Assembly: GCA_017539165.1 (NCBI GenBank)
Contig: JAFYHN010000033.1
Span: forward strand, 1 to 61,223
Length of the DNA stretch: 61,223 nt
Reading direction: 5' to 3'
Source: Eubacterium sp.
GTDB lineage: Bacteria; Bacillota; Clostridia; Lachnospirales; Lachnospiraceae
A program made the translations under genes and the position numbers. Below are positions 8,337 to 17,644 of the stretch, one piece after another; the first letter of the stretch is position 1; each line of letters begins with the position of its first letter. The notes below the pieces were generated by a model. The model saw nothing but the letters and a program-made list of their open reading frames with translations. It was not told the origin of the DNA and did not search any database.

Positions 8337-10508
8337 ATGTATAACACATTTTTGAACAATGATTTCAGAGAAAAGGCCAAGGCTCTGGTAAGTCAGATGA
8401 CAATTGAAGAGGCTGCAAGTCAGCTTAGATATGATAGTCCTGCTATCGAAAGGCTTGGTATTCCGTCTTATAACTGGTGGAATGAAGGCCTTCACGGACT
8501 TGCAAGAGCGGGTACAGCTACAGTATTTCCACAGGCTATAGCACTTGCCGCTATGTTTGATGAAAAAATGTTAAAAGAGATTGCAGATACAGTTGCCACA
8601 GAGGCGAGAGCAAAGTATAATGAATCTACTAGGCTCGAAGATCGGGATCTGTACAAAGGTATCACAATGTGGTCTCCGAACATCAATATCTTCAGAGATT
8701 CCAGATGGGGTAGAGGACAGGAAACTTACGGTGAGGATCCATTCCTGACATCCAGACTGGGAGCGGCATTTATCGAAGGACTTCAGGGCGATGGCAGATA
8801 TATGAAGGTTGCTGCATGTGCAAAGCATTTTGCAGTTCATTCAGGACCTGAAGCAAGCAGACATGAATTTGACGCTAAGGCAACAGCGAAGGATCTGGAG
8901 GAAACATATCTTCCAGCATTCAAAACTGCAGTTACAGAGGCTGGTGTTGCCGGAGTGATGGGTGCATATAATAGAGTGAATGGTGAGCCTGCTTGTGCTC
9001 ATTCGGATCTTGTTGAAAAAAGACTCAGAGAAGAATGGGGATTCGAAGGATATTTCGTATCTGATTTCCTGGCTCTGCTGGATTTCCATCAAGGTCATAA
9101 GGTTACTAAGGATGCTGTTGAGACAGCTGCTATGGCTCTTAAAGCATCATGTGATGTTAATGCCGGTATCGTATACCAGGAAGTTATGAAGGCATACGAG
9201 AAGGGCATGGTTTCTGAGGATGACATTAGAAAAGCTGCAGTTAATGCTTACACAGTAAGAGCTGCGCTTGGAATGTTCTCAGACGATTGTGAATACGACA
9301 GTCTTGGACTGGATGATATAGATACTGATGAATCTGCAGAATTAGCGTACAGATCTGGTATCAATTCCATAGTAATGTTGAAGAATGATGGCATACTTCC
9401 GTTGGATAAGAATTCTGTGAAGAAGATTGGAGTCATCGGACCTACAGCTACTTCACTTGAAGTTCTGAATGGTAATTATAACGGAACATCTTCCAGATAC
9501 ATTCATTACCTTGACGGTATTCGAGACGCCGTGAATAAGGATACTAAGGTATATTATTCTGAAGGTGCTCATCTTTTTGAAAATAAGGTACAGAATCTTG
9601 CTTTAGATGATGACAGACTCAGTGAAGCAGAGATGGTGGCAAGAAATAGTGACGTTGTAATCCTTTGCGTCGGACTTGATGCTACGATCGAGGGCGAGCA
9701 GGGAGATACAGGAAATGCATTTGCAGCCGGAGACAAGACTTCACTTTTTCTTCCTGATTCTCAGAGGAGACTTATTGAGAGAGTTGTCAAAACAGGAGCT
9801 AAGATAATTCTGGTTTGTAATACAGGTAGTGCGATAGATCTCAGTTTTGAACATGAGAATGTAAATGCAATACTACAGTGCTGGTACAGTGGCCAGGCGG
9901 GTGGAAAAGCGCTTGCTGATATAGTATTTGGTGATGCTGTTCCAAGTGGAAAACTTCCGGTAACATTCTATAAGAATGGAACGGAACCTGACATAAATGA
10001 CTACAGTATGAAGGGCAGAACTTACAGATATCTTCCGGTCGAACCGGTTTATCCTTTTGGCTATGGTTTATCCTACAATAAATACAGCTATAAGGATTTA
10101 AGTGTTACTTCTTCCGGAGATAACTATGTATGTCATGTTACCGTACAGAACAATGGATCATATGCTGGTGATGAGATAGTGGAGGTTTATATTTCGAATG
10201 ATCCTCAGGAAAAACTATCAAACGGAAAGAACGATTCTGTAGAGAATCTTTCATATTCACTCGATGCAGACAATCAGCCAAGATACAGTTTATGTGGTTT
10301 TGGAAGAGTAAGTCTCGGAGCGGGAGAAAGCAGGAACGTTGATATCACTCTTGGGAAAACGGCATTTGATACGGTTCTGGAGGATGGCAGAAGAGTTAAA
10401 CTTGCGGGTGCCTACAGGATTTATGTGGGCGGACAGCAACCCGATGAAAGAAGTGCGACTCTGACAGGTCAGGGATGCCTTGAAACTGTTGTTAATATCG
10501 AAAGATAA
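8337..10508 (+). CDS. Glycoside hydrolase family 3 (beta-xylosidase / arabinofuranosidase type)
   Basis: The 723-residue enzyme has the GH3 (alpha/beta)8 N-domain, with the xylosidase-like signature NWWNEGLHG near residue 46. The nucleophile is Asp243 in YFVSDFLALLD. An alpha/beta sandwich follows, then a C-terminal fibronectin-III-like domain in about residues 590-720. No signal peptide is present, so it should act on imported oligosaccharides in the cytoplasm. It heads an operon with transaldolase, transketolase and a sugar isomerase, which points to pentosides such as xylo- or arabino-oligosaccharides rather than glucosides. The ribosome site (GTGAGGG) before ATG 8337 is rather weak and distant. 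Exact specificity is inferred from context and the WWNEGLHG motif. Confidence 0.88.
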   Translation: MYNTFLNNDFREKAKALVSQMTIEEAASQLRYDSPAIERLGIPSYNWWNEGLHGLARAGTATVFPQAIALAAMFDEKMLKEIADTVATEARAKYNESTRLEDRDLYKGITMWSPNINIFRDSRWGRGQETYGEDPFLTSRLGAAFIEGLQGDGRYMKVAACAKHFAVHSGPEASRHEFDAKATAKDLEETYLPAFKTAVTEAGVAGVMGAYNRVNGEPACAHSDLVEKRLREEWGFEGYFVSDFLALLDFHQGHKVTKDAVETAAMALKASCDVNAGIVYQEVMKAYEKGMVSEDDIRKAAVNAYTVRAALGMFSDDCEYDSLGLDDIDTDESAELAYRSGINSIVMLKNDGILPLDKNSVKKIGVIGPTATSLEVLNGNYNGTSSRYIHYLDGIRDAVNKDTKVYYSEGAHLFENKVQNLALDDDRLSEAEMVARNSDVVILCVGLDATIEGEQGDTGNAFAAGDKTSLFLPDSQRRLIERVVKTGAKIILVCNTGSAIDLSFEHENVNAILQCWYSGQAGGKALADIVFGDAVPSGKLPVTFYKNGTEPDINDYSMKGRTYRYLPVEPVYPFGYGLSYNKYSYKDLSVTSSGDNYVCHVTVQNNGSYAGDEIVEVYISNDPQEKLSNGKNDSVENLSYSLDADNQPRYSLCGFGRVSLGAGESRNVDITLGKTAFDTVLEDGRRVKLAGAYRIYVGGQQPDERSATLTGQGCLETVVNIER

Positions 10509-10538
10509 TAAATTATATAATGCGGAGGTAACTACAAA

Positions 10539-11192
10539 ATGAAATTCTTTATTGACACAGCAAATGTGGACGAGATCAGACGCGCAAATGATATGGGTGT
10601 TATTTGCGGTGTAACAACTAATCCTTCACTTATTGCAAAAGAAGGAAGAGACTTTAAAGAGGTTATCAAAGAGATAACATCTATAGTTGATGGTCCTATC
10701 AGTGGTGAGGTTAAAGCAACAACTACTGATGCAGAAGGAATGATAGCAGAAGGTCGTGAGATTGCAGCTATCCACCCTAATATGGTTGTAAAGATTCCTA
10801 TGACTGTTGAAGGACTTAAGGCTGTTAAGGTTCTCTCAAGCGAAGGAATAAAGACAAATGTAACACTTATCTTCTCAGCTAATCAGGCTCTGCTTGCTGC
10901 AAAAGCTGGTGCTACATATGTATCACCTTTCCTGGGAAGACTTGATGATATCAGCACTCCTGGAATAGATCTTATAGAGATGATTGTTCAGATATTCGAC
11001 AACTATGGTATCGAAACTGAGATCATTGCTGCATCTGTACGTAATCCAATTCATGTAACAGACTGTGCACTTGCCGGTGCAGACATAGCTACAGTTCCTT
11101 ACAAGGTTATAGAGCAGATGACAAAGCATCCTCTTACAGATCAGGGAATTGAGAAGTTTGTTCAGGATTACAAGGCAGTTTTCGGTGAGTAA
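10539..11192 (+). CDS. tal: Transaldolase (TalC / fructose-6-phosphate aldolase family)
   Basis: The 217-residue protein starts [16 protein letters not shown] and carries the Schiff-base lysine in MVVKIPMT (about residue 86), as in the short TalC/Fsa family. The segment [11 protein letters not shown] has Phe where fructose-6-phosphate aldolases usually have a catalytic Tyr, which favours true transaldolase activity over free aldolase activity. It would exchange three-carbon units between sedoheptulose-7-phosphate and glyceraldehyde-3-phosphate in the cytoplasm. It lies between the GH3 gene and the transketolase pair, completing the non-oxidative pentose phosphate set. Many databases would label it fsa. 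Confidence 0.9.
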   Translation: MKFFIDTANVDEIRRANDMGVICGVTTNPSLIAKEGRDFKEVIKEITSIVDGPISGEVKATTTDAEGMIAEGREIAAIHPNMVVKIPMTVEGLKAVKVLSSEGIKTNVTLIFSANQALLAAKAGATYVSPFLGRLDDISTPGIDLIEMIVQIFDNYGIETEIIAASVRNPIHVTDCALAGADIATVPYKVIEQMTKHPLTDQGIEKFVQDYKAVFGE

Positions 11193-11246
11193 TTAACAGC
11201 TCACTTTTGGTAACCATAAATCCAGTAAATAGAAAAGGTGCTGAAT

Positions 11247-12065
11247 ATGAATACAGATAAGAAAACAATGCTTGAAGAAAAAGCAAAAGAAGTACGTCGT
11301 GGAATAGTTACAGCAGTTCACAGTGCGAAGTCCGGACATCCGGGTGGATCACTCTCTGCTGCTGACATTTTAACTTATTTATATTTTGAAGAGATGAACA
11401 TTGATCCTCAGGATCCTAAGAAGGCTGACAGAGACAGGTTTGTTCTCTCTAAGGGACATATAGCTCCCGGACTTTATTCAGTTTTAGCGTCAAGAGGATA
11501 TTTCCCAACCTCTGACCTGGAAACCCTCCGTCATACAGGATCTTACCTCCAGGGCCATCCAGACATGAAACACATTCCAGGTGTTGATATGTCATCAGGT
11601 TCCCTTGGTCAGGGTCTGTCAGCTGCAGTTGGTATGGCTCTTGCAGCAAAGCTTGACGGAAAGAGTTACAGAGTATTTGCAATGTGCGGTGATGGTGAGA
11701 TCGAAGAAGGGCAGATCTGGGAAGCTGCTATGTTCGCCGGATTCAGAAAGCTTGACAATCTGACAGTTATCGTTGACAACAACAATCTTCAGATTGACGG
11801 TGCTATAGATGAGGTTTGTTCACCATATCCTATCGATGAGAAGTTCAAGGCTTTCGGATTTAACGTAATCAATATCGATGGTCACAACTTCGATGAGATA
11901 GAGAATGCATTCAATGAGGCAAAGGCTTCAAATGGAAAGCCTACAGCTATTGTTGCACATACTACAAAAGGTAAGGGCGTGTCCTTCATGGAGAATAACT
12001 GCGGATGGCATGGAAAAGCTCCAAATGATGACGAATATGCTCAGGCACTTGAGGACTTGAAGTAA
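11247..12065 (+). CDS. Transketolase, N-terminal subunit
   Basis: The 272-residue protein corresponds to the thiamine-diphosphate-binding half of transketolase, with SAKSGHPGGSLSAADIL near the N-terminus and the TPP/metal motif GDGEIEEGQIWEA...NNNNLQIDG around residues 150-190. The ATG at 11247 is preferred: AAAAGGTG lies six bases before it, while the in-frame GTG at 11238 would sit inside that site. The C-terminal half is encoded by the next gene, a split arrangement common in Clostridia. Together they transfer two-carbon units between pentose and hexose phosphates. Confidence 0.93.
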   Translation: MNTDKKTMLEEKAKEVRRGIVTAVHSAKSGHPGGSLSAADILTYLYFEEMNIDPQDPKKADRDRFVLSKGHIAPGLYSVLASRGYFPTSDLETLRHTGSYLQGHPDMKHIPGVDMSSGSLGQGLSAAVGMALAAKLDGKSYRVFAMCGDGEIEEGQIWEAAMFAGFRKLDNLTVIVDNNNLQIDGAIDEVCSPYPIDEKFKAFGFNVINIDGHNFDEIENAFNEAKASNGKPTAIVAHTTKGKGVSFMENNCGWHGKAPNDDEYAQALEDLK

Positions 12066-12128
12066 GGTTTGAGTAAACTGCAAATAAATGATCGGTTTAC
12101 CATATTATAATAGTATAGGAGTTTGGAA

Positions 12129-13067
12129 ATGTCAGAGATAAAGAAAATCGCAACCAGAGACAGCTATGGTAATGCCTTAGTAGAACTGGGTAAAGAAAAA
12201 GATAATGTGGTTGTTCTTGATGCAGATCTTGCTGCAGCTACAAAGACAGCCGTTTTCAAAAAAGAATTTCCAGAGCGTCATATTGACTGTGGTATCGCAG
12301 AGGCAAATATGACAGGAATTGCAGCCGGACTTTCTACATGTGGTAAAGTTCCATATATAAGTACATTTGCAATGTTCGCAGCAGGACGTGCATTTGAGCA
12401 GGTTAGAAATTCAATAGGATATCCACACCTGAACGTAAAGATTGGTGCAACACATGCAGGTATCTCTGTAGGAGAGGATGGAGCTTCACATCAGTGTAAC
12501 GAGGATATAGCTCTTATGAGAACTATCCCTGGAATGACAATCATCAATCCATCTGATGATATCGAAGCTAAGGCTGCTGTAAGAGCTGCATATGATATAG
12601 ACGGAGCAGTATATATGAGATTCGGACGTCTTGCTGTTCCTGTAATAAATGACAATGCAGATTACAAGTTTGAGATTGGAAAGGGTGTTCTTCTTAAAGA
12701 TGGAACTGACCTTACAATCTTTGCTACAGGACTTGAAGTTGCTGAGTCACTTAAGGCAGCAGAGATGCTTGCTGATAAGGGAATCAATGCAAGAGTTGTA
12801 AATATCCATACGATCAAACCTATTGATGAGGATATCATCGTAAAGGCTGCTCAGGAGACAGGAAGAATATTTACTGTTGAAGAGCACTCTATCATAGGTG
12901 GTCTTGGTGGAGCTGTTGCTGAGGTTCTTTCAGAGAAATGTCCTACAAAGCTTACAAGAATCGGAGTTAGGGATACATTTGGAGAATCCGGTCCTGCTGT
13001 TGAGCTTCTGCACAAGTATAAGCTTGATGCTGAAGGCATCTTTGAACAGATTACAGCCGCTCTGTAA
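12129..13067 (+). CDS. Transketolase, C-terminal subunit
   Basis: The 312-residue protein carries the pyrimidine-binding domain and the transketolase C-domain, with DADLAAATKTAVF, PERHIDCGIAEANMTGIAAG (proton-relay Glu region, about residues 50-70) and GIRARVVNIHTIKP-like sequence near residue 220. TAGGAG precedes ATG 12129, which is chosen over the in-frame TTG six bases upstream. It pairs with the upstream TPP-binding subunit, separated by 63 nt. Confidence 0.93.
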   Translation: MSEIKKIATRDSYGNALVELGKEKDNVVVLDADLAAATKTAVFKKEFPERHIDCGIAEANMTGIAAGLSTCGKVPYISTFAMFAAGRAFEQVRNSIGYPHLNVKIGATHAGISVGEDGASHQCNEDIALMRTIPGMTIINPSDDIEAKAAVRAAYDIDGAVYMRFGRLAVPVINDNADYKFEIGKGVLLKDGTDLTIFATGLEVAESLKAAEMLADKGINARVVNIHTIKPIDEDIIVKAAQETGRIFTVEEHSIIGGLGGAVAEVLSEKCPTKLTRIGVRDTFGESGPAVELLHKYKLDAEGIFEQITAAL

Positions 13068-13080
13068 AATAGTTTTAAAA

Positions 13081-13137
13081 CAACTTGTAAAAAGGTATGT
13101 ACAAGTTGGATAATTAATAATGCATGTTAAACATGCA
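13081..13137 (+). other. Two intercistronic hairpins before the isomerase gene
   Basis: CAACTTGTA / TACAAGTTG (13081-13089 with 13100-13108) and TGCATGT / ACATGCA (13121-13127 with 13131-13137) form two stems without a T-tract. They may protect or process the mRNA between tktB and the isomerase gene, whose codon use suggests high expression. Function is inferred only. Confidence 0.45.
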
Positions 13138-13169
13138 AAATAAAAGAATCAAAGGAGGATATATTTATC

Positions 13170-14651
13170 ATGAAGAATTTTCCACAGGTTAAACTTGGAA
13201 TAGTTGCTGTTTCTAGAGACTGTTTCCCAATGAGTCTTTCAGAGAACAGAAGAAAGGCTGTTGTTGCAGCTTATACAAAGAAATATGGTGAGATTTACGA
13301 GAGCCCAGTAACAGTTGAGAATGAAGTAGATATGAGAAAGGCTCTTGATGATGTAAATAAAGCAGGAGTTAACGCTCTTGTTGTATATCTTGGTAACTTC
13401 GGACCAGAAACACCTGAGACACTTCTTGTTAAAGAGTTCCAGGGACCATCAGCTATCATCGCTGCAGCAGAGGAAGCTGGAGACAGACTTCTTGATGACA
13501 GAGGAGATGCTTACTGTGGTATGCTTAATGCAAGCTATAACCTTAAGCTTCGTAACCTTCGTGCATACATTCCAGAGTATCCTGTAGGCGATGCTGAAGA
13601 GTGTGCAGACATGATCAATGATTTCAAAGCTGTTGCAAGAGTAAGAGTTGCACTTAGCGACCTTAAGATCATCAGCTTTGGTCCAAGACCTCAGGACTTC
13701 CTTGCTTGTAACGCTCCTATCAAGCAGCTTTACAATCTTGGTGTTGAGATCGAAGAGAACTCAGAGCTTGACCTTTTCGAAGCTTTCAAGAAGCATGAAG
13801 GTGATGAGAGAATCCCTGCAGTAGTAGAAGATATGGCTGCAGAGCTTGGAGCAGGTAACAAGAAGCCTGAGATCCTTGCTACACTTGCTCAGTATGAGCT
13901 TACACTTCGTGACTGGATCGAAGCTCATAAGGGAAGCAGAGGAAATGTTATCGTAGCTGGTAAGTGCTGGCCTGCATTCCAGACGCAGTTCAAGTGCGTT
14001 CCTTGCTATGTAAACAGCCGTCTTGCAAAAGATGGAATTCCTGTTTCTTGTGAGGTTGATATCTACGGAGCTCTTTCAGAGTACATCGGTGAGCTTGTAA
14101 GTGAAGATACAGTAACACTTCTTGATATCAACAATACAGTTCCTAAGGATATGTATGAAGAAGAAATCAAGGGCAAGTTCTCATATGATTATAAGATTAC
14201 TGATACATTCATGGGATTCCACTGCGGAAATACAGCTACAAACAAGCTTTCATTCTGCGAGATGAGAAACCAGAAGATCATGGCTCGTTCACTTCCTGTT
14301 GAAGTTACTAACGGAACACTTGAGGGAGATCTTATCCCAGGTGAAGCTACAATCTTCAGACTTCAGTCAACATCTGATGGAAAGCTTCGTGCTTACGTTG
14401 CAGAAGGTGAGATCCTTCCAGTAGCTACAAGATCATTCGGAGCTATCGGAATCTTCGCTATTCCAGAGATGGGACGTTTCTATCGTCACGTACTTGTTCA
14501 GAAGAACTATCCACATCATGCAGCTATCACATTCCATCACAATGGAAAGCTTCTCTATGATGTATTCAAGTTCCTCGGAGTTAAGTTCGACGAAATAGAT
14601 TACAACCACCCAGCTGGAACACTTTACAAGTCAGAGAATCCATTTGCATAA
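13170..14651 (+). CDS. L-fucose isomerase-family sugar isomerase
   Basis: The 493-residue protein belongs to the L-fucose/L-arabinose isomerase superfamily (COG2407-like). It shows the metal-site regions SCEVDIYGALSEYI (Glu and Asp near residues 295-300) and FMGFHCGNTATNK (about 350-362), and a His-rich C-terminal segment (RHVLVQKNYPHHAAITFHH). The operon holds pentose-pathway genes, and xylulokinase follows 185 nt later; there is no xylA-type isomerase, fuculokinase or aldolase in the window. The simplest reading is that it makes the xylulokinase substrate or a related ketopentose. Substrate is inferred from context only. AAAGGAGG precedes the ATG. Confidence 0.82.
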   Translation: MKNFPQVKLGIVAVSRDCFPMSLSENRRKAVVAAYTKKYGEIYESPVTVENEVDMRKALDDVNKAGVNALVVYLGNFGPETPETLLVKEFQGPSAIIAAAEEAGDRLLDDRGDAYCGMLNASYNLKLRNLRAYIPEYPVGDAEECADMINDFKAVARVRVALSDLKIISFGPRPQDFLACNAPIKQLYNLGVEIEENSELDLFEAFKKHEGDERIPAVVEDMAAELGAGNKKPEILATLAQYELTLRDWIEAHKGSRGNVIVAGKCWPAFQTQFKCVPCYVNSRLAKDGIPVSCEVDIYGALSEYIGELVSEDTVTLLDINNTVPKDMYEEEIKGKFSYDYKITDTFMGFHCGNTATNKLSFCEMRNQKIMARSLPVEVTNGTLEGDLIPGEATIFRLQSTSDGKLRAYVAEGEILPVATRSFGAIGIFAIPEMGRFYRHVLVQKNYPHHAAITFHHNGKLLYDVFKFLGVKFDEIDYNHPAGTLYKSENPFA

Positions 14652-14671
14652 TTTGATTTGTGCTTGAAATT

Positions 14672-14708
14672 AGACGCCGGAGGAATAATCTTCCGGCGTT
14701 TATTTATG
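14672..14708 (+). terminator. Terminator after the isomerase gene
   Basis: The stem GACGCCGGA / TTCCGGCGTT (about 14673-14681 with 14691-14700) with loop GGAATAATC is followed by TATTTATG. The T-tract is short, so read-through to xylB is possible. Confidence 0.75.
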
Positions 14709-14728
14709 TAAACTAATGAGATTTTATT

Positions 14729-14786
14729 AGCAATATTTGTCAAATAATGCGCAAGATTTGAAAAGCATTTGTAGATTTTGTATGTT
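14729..14786 (+). promoter_or_regulatory. Promoter with 21-bp direct-repeat operator upstream of xylB
   Basis: AGCAATATTTG at 14729 and CGCAAGATTTG at 14750 are 21 bp apart; the second runs into TTGAAA (14758-14763), then 17 bp, then TATGTT (14781-14786). Repeat, -35 and -10 have the same relative positions as at 8225-8282, and the distance to the start codon is nearly equal. Confidence 0.7.
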
Positions 14787-14836
14787 ACTCTAAAGGAGCA
14801 TATTGCAAAAATTTTAAGAAAAGGAGACGGTAAAGT

Positions 14837-16294
14837 ATGTATTTAGGAGTAGATCTTGGTACATCAGCAGTTAAGCTTCTTGCTATGGACGCTGATGGAA
14901 ATATCAAAAAGACTGTATCTGTTGAGTATCCTATTAGTTTTCCGAAGTCTGGTTGGTCAGAGCAGAATCCTGAGGACTGGTACAAGGGAACAATGGAAGG
15001 TATCAAACAGCTTTTAGCCGATGAGGCAGACAAAACTGTTGAAGGAATTGGAGTAGGAGGACAGATGCACGGTCTTGTTATACTTGATGAACAGGACAAT
15101 GTAATCAGACCTGCTATACTTTGGAATGATGGTCGTACAACAAAGGAAACAGAGTACCTGAACACCGTGATCGGACAGGACAAGCTTTCTGAGTATACTG
15201 GAAATATTGCATTTGCAGGATTTACAGCTCCAAAGATTCTTTGGGTTCGTGATAATGAGCCAGAGAACTTTAAGAAGATTAAGAAGCTTATGCTTCCTAA
15301 GGATTATATCGTATACAGACTTACCGGTGCATATACATCTGATTATTCTGATGCATCCGGAATGCTCCTTCTTGATGTTAAGAACAAGAAGTGGTCATCT
15401 GAAATGCTCGAGATCTGTGGTATCTCTGATGTTGAGATGCCTGAGCTTCATGAGAGCTTTGATGTTGTTGGTGAACTTAAAGCCGAGATATCAGCTGAGC
15501 TTGGTATATCAGGAACAACTAAGGTTGTTGCAGGTGCAGGAGATAACGCTGCTGCAGCTATTGGAACAGGAACAGTAGGTGCCGGAAGATGTAATCTTTC
15601 ACTCGGTACATCAGGAACTATCTTTATCTCAAATGATAAGTTCTCAGTTGATGATTATAACAGTCTTCATTCATTTGCTCATGCTGACGGTGGATTCCAT
15701 CTTATGGGATGTATGCTTTCAGCTGCTTCATGTAATAAGTGGTGGATGGATGAAATCCTTCGTGATCAGGATTATGCAGGAAATCAGAAGGGTATCGATA
15801 ATCTTGGAGAAAACAATGTATTCTTCATGCCTTATCTTATGGGTGAGAGATCACCTCATAACAATCCACTTGTAAGAGCTGGATTCCTCGGAATGAGCAT
15901 GGATACTACAAGAGAAGATATGGTACTTGCAGTACTTGAAGGTGTTGCATTCGGCCTTAGAGATTCTCTTGAAGTAGCAAGAAGCCTTGGAGTAAAGATT
16001 GACACATCTAACATCTGTGGTGGTGGTGCTAAGAGTCCTCTTTGGAGAAGAATCATTGCAAATGTCATGAACCTCAATCTTGAGATCCAGGAAAATGATG
16101 AAGGACCAGCACTCGGTGGTGCTATACTTGCAGCTGTAGGATGTGGACAGTATAAGGATGTTGAAGAAGCTGCTCAGAAGCTTGTTAAGGTTAAAGAGGT
16201 TGTTAAGCCTGAGCCTGAACTTGTTGCAAAATATGAGGAGAAGTATCAGCATTTCAGAAAGCTGTATCCACTTATAAAAGATCTTTACAACTAA
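14837..16294 (+). CDS. xylB: Xylulokinase
   Basis: The 485-residue FGGY-family kinase opens with the phosphate-binding motif YLGVDLGTSAVK and has the xylulokinase sugar-site pattern GVGGQMHGLVILD (about residues 73-85) with RPAILWNDGRT (95-105). The second nucleotide motif NLSLGTSGTIFIS lies near 255 and GGGAKSPLWRRI near 395. It phosphorylates D-xylulose to xylulose-5-phosphate, the substrate of the transketolase encoded upstream. AAAAGGAG precedes the ATG. It forms an operon with galM, 19 nt downstream. Confidence 0.94.
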   Translation: MYLGVDLGTSAVKLLAMDADGNIKKTVSVEYPISFPKSGWSEQNPEDWYKGTMEGIKQLLADEADKTVEGIGVGGQMHGLVILDEQDNVIRPAILWNDGRTTKETEYLNTVIGQDKLSEYTGNIAFAGFTAPKILWVRDNEPENFKKIKKLMLPKDYIVYRLTGAYTSDYSDASGMLLLDVKNKKWSSEMLEICGISDVEMPELHESFDVVGELKAEISAELGISGTTKVVAGAGDNAAAAIGTGTVGAGRCNLSLGTSGTIFISNDKFSVDDYNSLHSFAHADGGFHLMGCMLSAASCNKWWMDEILRDQDYAGNQKGIDNLGENNVFFMPYLMGERSPHNNPLVRAGFLGMSMDTTREDMVLAVLEGVAFGLRDSLEVARSLGVKIDTSNICGGGAKSPLWRRIIANVMNLNLEIQENDEGPALGGAILAAVGCGQYKDVEEAAQKLVKVKEVVKPEPELVAKYEEKYQHFRKLYPLIKDLYN

Positions 16295-16313
16295 AGAGAG
16301 AAAAGGTGGGACT

Positions 16314-17366
16314 ATGAAAGAGACATTTGGCGTAAATAAAAAAGGTCAGACAGTATCTTCATTTACTATAAAAAACAATAATGGAATGACAGCCAGTATT
16401 ATTGATTTTGGGGCTACACTGACTAAACTTATCGTTCCGGATAAAACAGGAGCAATGCGAGATGTTGTTCTCGGATATGATGATGTAGAATCTTATGAAA
16501 ACGGAGCTTGCTACTTCGGTACTATAATAGGAAGAAATGCTAACCGTATATGTGGAGGAAAGGTTACTCTGGATGGTAAAACATACCAGATGGACCAGAA
16601 TGACAATGATAATAACCTTCACAGTGGTAATAACGGAGTAGATAAGAAGATGTGGACAGCACTTTCAGATTCTGATCCTTCGCAGGTTTCATTTATCTGC
16701 AAGTCAAATCATCTTGAACAGGGACTTCCTGGAAGCGTTACTATGACTGTTACATATAAGATTACTGATGATAATGAACTCATTGTTTCATATGATGCTG
16801 TTTCAGATATGAAGACTATCATCAATATGACAAATCATTCTTACTTTAATCTGAACGGTCATAACAGCGGAAGTGTTGAAAATCATCTGATCCAGATAGA
16901 GGCAGACTACTATAATCCGGTTATCGATTCAAAGGCAATCCCTACAGAGGAAAATGCTGATGTTACTGGAACAGTATTTGATTTCAGAAAACCTAAGGCA
17001 ATCGGTAAGGACATCAATGCAGATGATATTCAGCTTAAATATGTAGGTGGTTATGATCATAACTATGTTATAAAAGGAAAGAGCGGAGAACTTAGACGTT
17101 TTGCTACAGTTGTATCTGAGGAGAGCGGAATAGTACTTGAACTTTCTTCTGACCTTACAGGAACTCAGTTCTACAGCGGAAACTTTGTTGGGGATCAGAA
17201 AGGTAAGGGTGGATATGACTATCATAACAGATCAGGATTCTGCCTTGAACCACAGTATATTCCAAATGCGATGAACTTCATTCCGGAGGGAAGTGTTGAT
17301 TCTCCGGTATTTGATGCAGATGAACAATATCATACGCAGACAATATACAAATTTTCGACAAAATAA
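16314..17366 (+). CDS. galM: Aldose 1-epimerase (mutarotase)
   Basis: The 350-residue protein has the GalM beta-sandwich pattern: IIGRNANRI near residue 65, NLHSG near 100, the catalytic His in NMTNHSYFNLNG (about 175), DHNYV near 245 and the catalytic Glu region GFCLEPQYIPNAMN near 305. It interconverts alpha and beta anomers of aldoses so that the isomerase and kinases receive the right form. It follows xylB closely behind AAAAGGTGGG. Confidence 0.93.
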   Translation: MKETFGVNKKGQTVSSFTIKNNNGMTASIIDFGATLTKLIVPDKTGAMRDVVLGYDDVESYENGACYFGTIIGRNANRICGGKVTLDGKTYQMDQNDNDNNLHSGNNGVDKKMWTALSDSDPSQVSFICKSNHLEQGLPGSVTMTVTYKITDDNELIVSYDAVSDMKTIINMTNHSYFNLNGHNSGSVENHLIQIEADYYNPVIDSKAIPTEENADVTGTVFDFRKPKAIGKDINADDIQLKYVGGYDHNYVIKGKSGELRRFATVVSEESGIVLELSSDLTGTQFYSGNFVGDQKGKGGYDYHNRSGFCLEPQYIPNAMNFIPEGSVDSPVFDADEQYHTQTIYKFSTK

Positions 17367-17457
17367 ACATAATATATACAATTTCAACAATTTGTACATT
17401 ATTGAGCTTGATATTACGTAGTTTATGTGCTTTTTGTACAAAATGCTGTAAAAAATT

Positions 17458-17486
17458 GAGGGCGTTGTTTCAAACGTCCTCTTTTC
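17458..17486 (+). terminator. Terminator after galM
   Basis: The stem GAGGGCGTT / AACGTCCTC (one G-U pair) with loop GTTTCA is followed by TTTT. It lies about 90 nt after the galM stop. Confidence 0.75.
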
Positions 17487-17529
17487 TTGCTCAACTTGCA
17501 CAAAAAATTGCGCAAAATCAAGGAACCAT

Positions 17530-17592
17530 AGCAATATATGTTAAATACATAGCAATTTTTGCAAAGTATTAAAGTTGTATATTTTGTATAAT
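17530..17592 (+). promoter_or_regulatory. Promoter with 21-bp direct-repeat operator upstream of the second importer
   Basis: AGCAATATATG at 17530 and AGCAATTTTTG at 17551 are 21 bp apart and match the repeats before the GH3 and xylB units. TATAAT lies at 17587-17592. There is no good -35 box at the right distance, consistent with a promoter that depends on an activator bound to the repeats. Confidence 0.6.
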
Positions 17593-17644
17593 AGCCCATA
17601 GTTATTTAATAACTTTTTTTAGTATTTTAAGGAGGAAAAGTAAC

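Noticed and set aside
13081-13137. Riboswitch before the isomerase gene
   Set aside because: Two simple hairpins are present but no known aptamer core or expression platform could be recognised.
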